From the NCBI GenBank assembly GCA_039105265.1, contig JAPFFF010000001.1, positions 4,154,001-4,218,000 of the forward strand: 64,000 nucleotides of DNA. The letters run 5' to 3'. Within the stretch, counting starts at the first letter, position 1; each line of letters starts with the position of its first letter. The DNA comes from Tritrichomonas musculus (Eukaryota; Parabasalia; Tritrichomonadida; Tritrichomonadidae). The notes below the pieces were generated by a model. The model saw only the letters and a list, made by a program, of their open reading frames with translations. It had not been told where the DNA came from and made no database searches. Positions 1 through 8,333 of the stretch are shown one piece after another. A program made the position numbers and the translations under genes.

Positions 1-968
1 AATCAACTGAAAATGACGAGGTGAAGTTCCTTATTGGTCGGTTACGTGAAAAACTGAAAAAGCTGACAAAGTCAAATGAGAAAAAAGATGAGATTATTTC
101 AGATTTAAACAAAAAACTTTCAGACTTGTCAATTGCATTGAGTCGTGCAAAGATTGATATTATTAGAGAGAAAGATAACGAAACTAGAGCTAGAATCAGA
201 TTCGAAAATGTAAATCAAAGATTAGCTGCTGCAATGAATGAACTTGTCACCCGTCAAGATGAAAATTCCGCTTTACGTCGTCAATTGATTCATCTCAATA
301 ATGCGGCTCTGCCAGCAATGCCTCTTCTAAGAAGAATGCAAAAAGCTAAAGATGAGCAAGAAAGAATCAATTTGCAACAAAAGAGGGCAAGGTCGCTCAT
401 AGAAGAAAAGACCAAAATAATAGGTAATGCGGCAGATGATTCAATGAAAAGCCATCTCAAGACTATGATCAAGAATTCACAAGATTCGCTTCTAAGAATG
501 GAAGCAAGAAGAAGATACTGGCAAGAAGTTGAAAAGAAGCAAATTGTTGGTGCATTAGGTGCCCTTTCACTCTTATCTCAGGATGTTCCAGATCTACAAC
601 AGCTATGTCTTCCTTACACGTCAATTTTCAGATCAATGAAAACTGATAGAGGTAGAAATCAGCAAAATAGCTTTGAGCCCCAAATCGATGAAAATTCTTC
701 GCTTAATTGCGATATTGAAATTGTTTCATTAGAAAAGAAAGATTCAAATGAAAGCAAAAATAAGAAGTCTGAATTATCTGATTTAAATCAAAAGATTGAT
801 AATGATGACGAAAATGAGAAGAATGAAGAAGAAGAAGAAGATAATCAAGAAGAAGTTGTATATAATCCATTGAGCCAAGATATGATTAATAGCATTATGC
901 GATCATTGTCTGATTCAGATATCTTAGCAAGTAATAGCGGCGATGATGACGATGATGATTCAAGTTAG
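1..968 (+). CDS. Coiled-coil protein, 5' end outside the window
   Basis: The frame is open from the first bases of the window (reading STENDEVKFL...), and the GTG at base 21 is an ordinary valine codon, so the true start lies upstream and only the C-terminal part is seen. The visible 320 or so residues are mostly charged heptad-like helix (about residues 1-190), including a long stretch rich in K, E, R and N. A short hydrophobic patch follows (GALGALSLLSQDV), and then an acidic tail rich in E, N and D that ends in a run of aspartates before TAG. No catalytic motif or membrane segment is visible. It is probably a structural or cytoskeletal protein, but the family is not recognised. Its neighbour on the other strand is a ciliary-type membrane protein, which is weak context only. 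Confidence 0.75.
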   Translation, partial: STENDEVKFLIGRLREKLKKLTKSNEKKDEIISDLNKKLSDLSIALSRAKIDIIREKDNETRARIRFENVNQRLAAAMNELVTRQDENSALRRQLIHLNNAALPAMPLLRRMQKAKDEQERINLQQKRARSLIEEKTKIIGNAADDSMKSHLKTMIKNSQDSLLRMEARRRYWQEVEKKQIVGALGALSLLSQDVPDLQQLCLPYTSIFRSMKTDRGRNQQNSFEPQIDENSSLNCDIEIVSLEKKDSNESKNKKSELSDLNQKIDNDDENEKNEEEEEDNQEEVVYNPLSQDMINSIMRSLSDSDILASNSGDDDDDDSS

Positions 969-1480
969 TATATTTGAATGATCATTTTATTGGAAAATTT
1001 TCACTATGTGTTTTTAATAATGTTTTATTTGTAAAAATTATTTGTATTTATGATATATATTATTATTATTATTAGAAAAGACAAAATTATAATGCTATGC
1101 ACATTTATTATAATAATTGTATTTTTTCTTCTTATTCATCATCGTTATGATCAAAAATACTGATTAATATAATTTATAAAATGAGTATAAAATGAGTTTA
1201 ATTCTTAATATTGAATCGGAAAAAAAAAAAAAAATATTTTGGTTCATATAAAAAATTTATAATTATATATTAAATAAAGTAACACCGCTAATGATAGAGA
1301 AATAATAACCTTAGGTAATCACTAAAATAAATAGTGATTAAAAATTATTGTACACAAAAAATCTATGATTATAAAGTAGTAACATGATATATTGCTACTT
1401 TGTGATGCATCATCCTACTGTTCAAATAGAATGAAATTGTCATTTTTAAAACCTTATTTAAAAAACATTATTTCCAATTA
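969..1480. other. AT-rich spacer between convergent genes
   Basis: The spacer holds poly-A and poly-T runs and short TAT/ATT repeats. It separates the 3' ends of two convergent genes. No open frame, RNA gene or element ends were recognised. Confidence 0.6.
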
Positions 1481-1939
1481 TTATAAAAACAGTGCTGAAT
1501 TGGAAAGTAACTTCAATGTATAAAACATTGAAAACGCATAATGAACAATAGAAACCAATCTCTGAAGAGACCAAAATGTCATTACTAATCCGTTATTCCA
1601 AAGGCTATATATATCATTATCTCTTGACATATATATAAGCTGTATGATAATATTGAGTAAAAAGAAAAGCAGGTATGCACATCCTGTTATAAATAAAGGC
1701 CAAAATCTTTTGAGCGCTGAAGAATATCCGCCATAACGAACTTCATTCATCAGATTCATTAAGAAAAACCAAGAGAAAAACTGAAGTAATATTGTAACTA
1801 TTTGAAGCATCCATAAGATAATACTTAAGAAACTCGAAGATGTAACATATGGTGTGTATATAGTGTTAACTCCAAAATCAAGTAAGCATGTAAACATAAC
1901 AGCCAAAGATGCATATTTTACAATAGTAAAATCTCTCAT
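1481..1939 (-). CDS. TMEM138: TMEM138-like four-helix membrane protein
   Basis: This is a 152-residue protein with four hydrophobic segments (about residues 8-28, 38-62, 80-104 and 118-145), close to the usual TMEM138 length of about 160. It matches remembered TMEM138 at diagnostic places: the first helix carries LLDFGVNTI where the animal protein has a YDLFVNSF-type stretch, and the last part reads SLWNNGLVMTFWSLQRLVSI where animals have IWTDGLQMLFVFQRLAAV. TMEM138 is a ciliary transition-zone or vesicle protein in animals, so a flagellar-base role is a reasonable inference in a flagellate. The start is a true ATG and the gene has no in-frame break. The assignment rests on visual alignment only; another small polytopic protein is possible. 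Confidence 0.68.
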   Translation of the reverse strand: MRDFTIVKYASLAVMFTCLLDFGVNTIYTPYVTSSSFLSIILWMLQIVTILLQFFSWFFLMNLMNEVRYGGYSSALKRFWPLFITGCAYLLFFLLNIIIQLIYMSRDNDIYSLWNNGLVMTFWSLQRLVSIVHYAFSMFYTLKLLSNSALFL

Positions 1940-2035
1940 TGGTATACTGAATTAATAAACGTTCATCAAAAGAAAATTGAAATAAATAAAATCTATTTTT
2001 TTTTTAAATAACAAAATGATTTTTAAAAACAATTA

Positions 2036-4111
2036 TTAATCATCGCCTTTTTCTGAATTTGACGCTCGCGATCTTCTATTTCTTGATCTTCTAATTCGTA
2101 CTTGTTCTTCATGAATTTCTTTTTTATCTCTAACCCATGAAATGCTTGAAGAAACCTGTCCATCAGCAAGCTGATAATCGATTACTTTCATAACTTTTCT
2201 CATTGGCAAGTTTCCTAGGCCAAGAGCTTCCCAATTGATCTTAGTTTTTGAAGTTGCAGGATCGTTTTCCATTCCTTTTACATCATCTAATTCAATATCA
2301 TCCAGCACTTCGTTCCAATTTTCTTCATCGTCCTCATCCATAAAAGTTAAGTCCATCATCATGTCATTTTCATTTTCAGTACTTGATTGTATAAACATTA
2401 AGTTATTTTCGAATGAAGCTGCGAGTTCGGAGCGAAGTTTTTCTTTAGATTCCATTTGCATTTTCTTTCTTTCATTACTACTTTTTTTATTCTCATTAGA
2501 ATTCAATTGATTTTTATCGTTTTTATGATTTTTAACAAATTTATCATTTTTTTGATTGTCTGCATTAATTATCTCAGCGAGGCTCTTTGTTAAGCCGAGA
2601 CGTGCGCGTGCAATAACACTAGACCTGATCCATGGAGTTGCTCTAAGATTTCGAAGATATTGCCCAACTAATGCTCTAATTCTTGGTGGCAAAGTTGATA
2701 ACTTTTCCATATTTGAAAGTGTAATGCTAGGTGGAGCTCGTCTTTCAATACCTTTTGCATCAAGTTCCAGTATACCTTCAATAATTGAACGTGCTTTACA
2801 TAATTCTTCAGACGACGGTAAAGGACTTTCTTGAAAATGATTTAAAAGTTGTCCGATATTCCTTACTTTCGGTCTTGGTATAATAACTGTTGATTCTGGA
2901 GATGTTGATAAGTAAGTTTGTTCTGGCATTGGTAATAAATATAAAGTTATAATCTTTCCATCTTGACTTTCTGGAGATGGAACCAAAATAAAATCTGTTG
3001 ATCTTGACTTATGCGGTGAAATAGCTGATGTGGAAACTGAACTTGACATTTCAAGAACAAAAGTATCTTTGGGAATCGGTGCAACGAATGGTTGAATTGA
3101 TGTTGACGTGATCTGAGTGACAGGAATTCGTTTATCATATGGATGTTGTCTTTCAGGATTATTAAAATCTATATTTTGTCTAGCATCTATTATGACATTA
3201 AGCTGGGCAGACATGCCTATAAGTGGCCTTATGATCGGATTACGTTCAATGCATTCTATGACCACGTATTCACCCTCTAATAGAGAAAGTTGTGATGGAT
3301 TTGTAATATATTTTGGTAGATTATCTTTTTTGGGCATAAAAAAACTAGCATCAAAGTTGTCATTATAAACATTTGTATGAGATGGATCTAAATTTAATTT
3401 TTCAAAATACGCAATAGAAGAATTGAGTACAGAAATGTTTGTTATTGAAGGAAGAGTTGGCAATGGGAGTTGTGGACCTTTTTGATTTCGAAGTTGAGGT
3501 TTGGCAAGGCCAACATCAAAATCTTCAATATGATGTGATGGAGCAATAACTGATTTAAATAAATAATTAACATATTTTTCAACATTCATTGGTTTTTCAT
3601 TAAAACTAAGAGAAACAAAAGTTTGAGGTAAAGATATATCATCATGTCTATCTGGCTTTGTAAAAGTTGGTTTTATTTGAGGGGTTAATAAATCGATTAT
3701 TTTAGGTTGTCTATATTGAATAATTTGTCTCACACCATCTGTTGATACTAAAGCTTGAGTAGATATTGGATGAACTACATCAAAGTCAGAAATTATATTT
3801 TTTGAAGATGGTAAAACCTTACTGGAAAATTGATACATAATATCTTTTTTATTTTGATTCTCAATTTTTTTTTTAATTTTAAATTTTTTTGGTAAAGGAA
3901 GAGTAGCTTGATCACGTTCTGTAGGAGGATTTGGAATTCGCTTGGGGATAAATTGTGGCGGACAACGAAGATCAAAATCTTGAGGTGGGCATTCAATTGA
4001 AATAGCCGAAAAACTTGAAAAAGGTACAATATCGGGATATTCTATAGAATCTGTTGTATTATGTTTTTTTTTCTTTGGAGCTTGTGATCTTCTGTGTGTG
4101 TCTCCTCTCAT
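2036..4111 (-). CDS. TAF1: TAF1-like TFIID subunit (DUF3591-type core)
   Basis: The frame is open to an ATG at 4222, but an Inr (TTTCACTTTT) lies between that ATG and the next one at 4111. I therefore take 4111 as the start, giving 691 residues. Residues about 270-425 resemble the central TAF1 domain: LLEGEYVVIECIERNP followed by PLIGMSAQLNVI matches the TAF1 pattern of an 'EYSEE-PP...GM' turn. DFILVPSP, then a YLLPMPEQTYL stretch, then a VRNIGQLLNHF segment, match the later 'FLVIRS...YYIR...VGQ...VRDFL' part. An acidic MDEDDEENWNEVLDD region and a basic RRSRNRRSRAS tail follow. No bromodomain or kinase region is visible, so it is much shorter than animal TAF1. The predicted role is as a core-promoter factor in the nucleus. 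A divergent unrelated protein is the main alternative. Confidence 0.55.
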   Translation of the reverse strand: MRGDTHRRSQAPKKKKHNTTDSIEYPDIVPFSSFSAISIECPPQDFDLRCPPQFIPKRIPNPPTERDQATLPLPKKFKIKKKIENQNKKDIMYQFSSKVLPSSKNIISDFDVVHPISTQALVSTDGVRQIIQYRQPKIIDLLTPQIKPTFTKPDRHDDISLPQTFVSLSFNEKPMNVEKYVNYLFKSVIAPSHHIEDFDVGLAKPQLRNQKGPQLPLPTLPSITNISVLNSSIAYFEKLNLDPSHTNVYNDNFDASFFMPKKDNLPKYITNPSQLSLLEGEYVVIECIERNPIIRPLIGMSAQLNVIIDARQNIDFNNPERQHPYDKRIPVTQITSTSIQPFVAPIPKDTFVLEMSSSVSTSAISPHKSRSTDFILVPSPESQDGKIITLYLLPMPEQTYLSTSPESTVIIPRPKVRNIGQLLNHFQESPLPSSEELCKARSIIEGILELDAKGIERRAPPSITLSNMEKLSTLPPRIRALVGQYLRNLRATPWIRSSVIARARLGLTKSLAEIINADNQKNDKFVKNHKNDKNQLNSNENKKSSNERKKMQMESKEKLRSELAASFENNLMFIQSSTENENDMMMDLTFMDEDDEENWNEVLDDIELDDVKGMENDPATSKTKINWEALGLGNLPMRKVMKVIDYQLADGQVSSSISWVRDKKEIHEEQVRIRRSRNRRSRASNSEKGDD

Positions 4112-4133
4112 ATATTGAATTTCTCTTTCAAAA

Positions 4134-4138
4134 AGTGA
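4134..4138 (-). promoter_or_regulatory. Inr initiator for the TAF1-like gene
   Basis: The minus strand reads TTTCACTTTT, matching the trichomonad initiator TCA-Y-W. The predicted first base pairs with position 4136, giving a 25-base leader to the ATG at 4111. It lies downstream of the more distal in-frame ATG and so decides the start. Confidence 0.5.
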
Positions 4139-4362
4139 AATATTAAAATCTAAATTTCCGGAAAACCATATAAGAATGGAATACTTTTTTGGGGTCTTTA
4201 ATTGATAGCAAGCATAGATCATTTTAAAAGATTAGTTTGCATAAAAGAATTATTTTTGATATCATTATTATCAAATGAAATAATTAAACAAATAAGTATT
4301 CTTTATAATTTTTTTTTTCAACAAACATTTACTTATAAACAAAAAGTCAAACAAAAAAATTA

Positions 4363-7300
4363 TCAATCCTTTTTTGGATATCCAGTCATTAATATCGATG
4401 GATCTTTCAAAGAAGGAGAATCGTCAAACAAATCATTATAAAATGAACTATTATTTTTAGAATTTAATAGTTCATTATTATTGTTGTTGTTGCTGTTGTT
4501 GTTGTTGTTGTTTGTGTCCTTCTGTTGTTTAGTCCTCCTGTTCCAAGCTCTTGGTGCAGGTTTCTGCTTCTTCTTGAAATTCAGTGGCGGGTAGTTGTCT
4601 GCTACGCCATCATCAAGATTTTCATCATTTGACTGGTTTTCTTTTGGAGCTTTTTGAGTAGATCTTGGTGTCGGTTTTGCTCTTCCTTTTGGCTTTGAAA
4701 CCGGATGTGAAGTTCCTTCATTGTCAAGGTTGCTTGTTCTTGGAGTGCTTGTGGAGCCTGATGAGCCACTTGGTAACTTGGGATTCTTTGAATTTGTAAG
4801 AGGCTTTGGAACCGAAGTGGGAGAAAGAACAACAATTGTCTCTGGACGAGGTGAAACTGACTGTATTTTGTTGATTCCAACTGGTCTCTGTGGTTTAAAT
4901 GATGACATTGGATTTTGTTGTGGATTTTTGCTTCGACTTTGTTGTAAGTTGTTATCTGTACTGCTTTTTCGTTTGATGCCTTTTTCTTTGCTTTCGCTTT
5001 CATTATTTTCATTATCTCCACCTTGATCTTCATTTTCTCCATTTTGATCTTCATTTTCATTACCTCCACTTTCATTATCATTTTCATACATTCCACTTTT
5101 GTTATAATTTTCATTGTTTCCACTTTCGTTATTATTTTCATTATCTCCGCTTTCATTATCGCTTTCATTAATTCCGCCTTCATTATTATTTTCATTATCT
5201 CCACTTGCATTATCATTTTCATTATCTCCACTTGCATTATCATTTTCATTATCTCCGCTGTCATTATCATTTTCATTATCTCCACTTGCATTATCATTTT
5301 CATTATCGCTTTCATTATTATTTTCATTATCTCCGCTGTCGTTATCATTTTCATTATCTCCACTTGCATTATTATTTTCATTATCTCCGCTGTCATTATC
5401 ATTTTCATTATCTCCACTTTCATTATTATTTTCATTATCTCCACTTTCATTACCATTTTCATTATCTCCGCTGTCATTATCATTTTCATTACTTCCGCTT
5501 TCATTATTATTTTCATTATCTCCACTTGCATTATTATTTTCATTATCTCCGCTGTCATTATCATTTTCATTATCTCCACTTTCATTATTATTTTCATTAT
5601 CTCCACTTTCATTACCATTTTCATTATCTCCGCTGTCATTATCATTTTCATTACTTCCGCTTTCATTATAATTTATATTGTTTCCACTGACATTATCATT
5701 TTCATTATCTCCACTTTCATTATAGTTTCCATTGTTTCCGCTTTCATTATCATTTTCATTGTTTCCACTTTCATTATAGTTTCCATTGTTTCCACTTTCA
5801 TTATAGTTTCCATTGTTTCCACTTTCATTATCATTTTCATTGTTTCCACTTTCATTATAGTTTCCATTGTTTCCACTTTCATTATAGTTTCCATTGTTTC
5901 CGCTTTCATTATCATTTTCATTGTTTCCACTTTCATTATAGTTTCCATTGTTTCCGCTTTCATTATCATTTTCATTGTTTCCACTTTCATTATAGTTTCC
6001 ATTGTTTCCACTTTCATTATCATTTTCATTGTTTCCACTTTCATTATAGTTTCCATTGTTTCCGCTTTCATTATCATTTTCATTGTTTCCACTTTCATTA
6101 TCATTTTCATTGTTTCCACTTTCATTATAGTTTCCATTGTTTCCACTTTCATTATAGTTTCCATTGTTTCCGCTTTCATTATCATTTTCATTGTTTCCAC
6201 TTTCATTATAGTTTCCATTGTTTCCACTTTCATTATCATTTTCATTGTTTCCGCTTTCATTATAGTTTCCATTGTTTCCGCTTTCATTATCATTTTCATT
6301 GTTTCCAATTTCATTATCTTTTTCGTTTTCTCCACTTTCATTTTCATTATTATGATCGTTACTAGTAACGAAAATAATATTATTATCAATATTTCCACTG
6401 TTATTGTTGTTTGTAGTAATTGCATTATTTTTGCTGCTATTAATTGTAAAATCATTGGGGTTCTGATCATTGTTATATTGTTGTGGTTGTTGATTAAGGT
6501 CGATATGTGGCTGTCCATCGTCCTGTTGATGATGTTGCTCACTATTATTATTTAATTTATTCCTGTTTTCTTTTGATATTTGGGAAGGTAGTTTGACGGC
6601 AGGCGGTCTGAATTTTTTATTATTATTTGGATGATAAGAACTCTTATCGTTTTTAGCAGGAGCACTATTGTTTCCACTATTGCTAGTGTTAGAAATATTA
6701 ATAATTTCTTGTAAACGGTGCTCCAATGAGATAATTCGATCATTTAATTCACCGAGGTTGGCGCTTTGTTCATTTGATGAATTAGCTTTGTTGGCAATAT
6801 CAAGTATTTCATCTTGTCTCTTTCCAACTGAAACCACGTACTCATTAAGTCTTTTTTCAACTTCAGTTTGGCGGCGTTGACATTCACAAACAGTTGACGA
6901 AACTTCTTTGAGGAAGGCTGATAGATCAGATTTCCATAATGATAAATAGTTTGCGCATTGTTGTTCAACATAAGTGCGTTGATTTGATTCTAACTTATCA
7001 ACTGTCTGACGATTTGCGCTAATTTGTTCTGCAATTGCAACTGCAAAGGTATTATATGATTCAAGCATTTGTTGTTCGTTAAAGAGTCTATTCTCGTGCT
7101 CTGCAATTATCGCATTTTGAGATTCAGAGATTGAAGATTTTGTAAATGAAGAAATAGTTCCAATGGTTGAAACAACTTCATCTTGTAATGAAGCTAATGA
7201 AGCAGAAACATTTTTTGTGTTATTTTGTAACTCTTGTTCAATATTTAATATCGAAAATTCAGTTTCACTGCGAATCTTTTCAAAGCTTGCCTTTGTTTCA

Positions 7301-8157
7301 TTAACAAGTGTAGATATAGATGATTGCATTGCGTTTGATACAGATTGTATTTGTGATCCCATTTGTGTAAATGTTGATATAGTTTGTCGATTAAGTCCTT
7401 CGACTTGTTGCATTATTTGTTGATCAGAGTCGGATGAGCATTTTGATATAGATGCCATTGTTAATGATAATTGAGAAATCTGACTACCAATGGCCTTTTC
7501 GAACTGTTGCTGACGGTTAGAAATTGATTGAATTGATTCAGATAATTGTGATATTGATGATTCTAAGCTTTGAATTCTCGCTTGGAGAGCATCATTATTT
7601 TTCATTGTATCTTGTCTTAATGAAGAAATATCCCTGGTGATTTTATCATTATTGTCAATAGTTTTTTGATTTATCGAATTTATGCTTAAAGTTATTTCAC
7701 TTATTTTATCTCTAATTGTCGATAATGAATTTTGATATGACATTACAGAATTTTCGACTTTGTTTGATAAAGAATTCATTTGATCTGAGTAGCTTTTCAT
7801 TTGAGAAGGAAGCTCGATACTTAGCCTTCTATCAATCATTGATTGAACCTTTTGTGCGAGTAAGTCATCATCATAATTATTATAATTGTGATAAGAATTA
7901 TAAGGGTCGGAAGGTTGTTGTGGTAGATTATTCGAAACATATGACAAATTTGAAGGCTGTTGATAATATCTTGATGCTGAAGATTGATCAGTAGGCCGAC
8001 GCGAGCTAATAGGATTATTTAAAATTTGATTTGAAGCAGTAGTGCGAAATGTCGATTGAGAATTACGACTTTCAATTTGCTGTTGTAAATCAGAAGCATA
8101 TTGCTGGCGCCTCTGAAGGCGAAGCCTTTCAAGTTGTTCACCTTCTCTCCCAAACAT
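4363..8157 (-). CDS. Giant coiled-coil protein with Asn/Gly/Glu-rich nonapeptide repeats
   Basis: This is a 1264-residue protein with a true ATG start. The N-terminus (LERLRLQRRQQYASDLQQQI) resembles the short helical 'KxxYxxxLxxQI' motif seen in some centrosomal and ciliary coiled-coil proteins. Residues about 75-490 form a long low-charge coiled coil rich in S, Q, I and N, reminiscent of methyl-accepting-type or filament helices. Residues about 605-1020 are a nonapeptide array (ESGNNENDN and variants such as ESGNNGNYN and DSGDNENNN) encoded by a 27-bp minisatellite. The C-terminus is basic and rich in P and S (about 1030-1200) with an Asn homopolymer near residue 1220. There is no signal peptide or membrane helix. 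It is probably structural; the function is unknown. Copy number is likely to vary between strains. Confidence 0.85.
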   Translation of the reverse strand: MFGREGEQLERLRLQRRQQYASDLQQQIESRNSQSTFRTTASNQILNNPISSRRPTDQSSASRYYQQPSNLSYVSNNLPQQPSDPYNSYHNYNNYDDDLLAQKVQSMIDRRLSIELPSQMKSYSDQMNSLSNKVENSVMSYQNSLSTIRDKISEITLSINSINQKTIDNNDKITRDISSLRQDTMKNNDALQARIQSLESSISQLSESIQSISNRQQQFEKAIGSQISQLSLTMASISKCSSDSDQQIMQQVEGLNRQTISTFTQMGSQIQSVSNAMQSSISTLVNETKASFEKIRSETEFSILNIEQELQNNTKNVSASLASLQDEVVSTIGTISSFTKSSISESQNAIIAEHENRLFNEQQMLESYNTFAVAIAEQISANRQTVDKLESNQRTYVEQQCANYLSLWKSDLSAFLKEVSSTVCECQRRQTEVEKRLNEYVVSVGKRQDEILDIANKANSSNEQSANLGELNDRIISLEHRLQEIINISNTSNSGNNSAPAKNDKSSYHPNNNKKFRPPAVKLPSQISKENRNKLNNNSEQHHQQDDGQPHIDLNQQPQQYNNDQNPNDFTINSSKNNAITTNNNNSGNIDNNIIFVTSNDHNNENESGENEKDNEIGNNENDNESGNNGNYNESGNNENDNESGNNGNYNESGNNENDNESGNNGNYNESGNNGNYNESGNNENDNESGNNENDNESGNNGNYNESGNNENDNESGNNGNYNESGNNENDNESGNNGNYNESGNNENDNESGNNGNYNESGNNGNYNESGNNENDNESGNNGNYNESGNNGNYNESGNNENDNESGNNGNYNESGDNENDNVSGNNINYNESGSNENDNDSGDNENGNESGDNENNNESGDNENDNDSGDNENNNASGDNENNNESGSNENDNDSGDNENGNESGDNENNNESGDNENDNDSGDNENNNASGDNENDNDSGDNENNNESDNENDNASGDNENDNDSGDNENDNASGDNENDNASGDNENNNEGGINESDNESGDNENNNESGNNENYNKSGMYENDNESGGNENEDQNGENEDQGGDNENNESESKEKGIKRKSSTDNNLQQSRSKNPQQNPMSSFKPQRPVGINKIQSVSPRPETIVVLSPTSVPKPLTNSKNPKLPSGSSGSTSTPRTSNLDNEGTSHPVSKPKGRAKPTPRSTQKAPKENQSNDENLDDGVADNYPPLNFKKKQKPAPRAWNRRTKQQKDTNNNNNNSNNNNNNELLNSKNNSSFYNDLFDDSPSLKDPSILMTGYPKKD
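5060..6345 (-). repeat. Coding minisatellite, 27-bp unit, about 45 copies
   Basis: The unit on the + strand is of the form TTTCATTATCATTTTCATTG followed by TTTCCAC, encoding a nonapeptide. From about 5680 to 6320 the array is largely a 54-bp dimer (ESGNNENDN with ESGNNGNYN). From about 5095 to 5680 it switches to ESGDNENNN-type units that contain a 162-bp higher-order duplication: the variant ACTTCCGC recurs at 5491 and 5653. One unit near 5305 is 24 bp long, losing one glycine without breaking the frame. The array keeps the frame throughout. Confidence 0.92.
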
Positions 8158-8333
8158 TGTTTGAAAAATTATTTCCTAAAAACGTGCAAAATTCAATTAA
8201 TTCAATGAATTATATTTTTACCATGACTAAGTATCAATTGAAAAAAAATCAGTCTTAAAATAAATTCTGTGGGAAAAACGGTTTAAAATTTTATTCTATC
8301 ATAAAATTTTATTAAAAACAATTATTTTCATAA

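Noticed and set aside
21-23. GTG as a start of the first gene
   Set aside because: Eukaryotic start by GTG is unlikely, and the frame is open upstream to the window edge, so it is an internal codon.
4085-4110. ACACACAG resembling a trichomonad intron acceptor in the TAF1-like gene
   Set aside because: No GTATGT donor upstream and no ACTAAC branch context; the bases read smoothly as DTHRRS codons.
5060-6345. CRISPR-like array
   Set aside because: Units abut without unique spacers and the array is coding; it is a minisatellite.
5023-6555. Long open frames (up to 510 codons) opposite the minisatellite gene, giving I/F/S-rich or H/Y-rich protein
   Set aside because: They exist only because the 27-bp unit lacks stops in the other frames; composition is pure repeat and no start context or Inr supports them.
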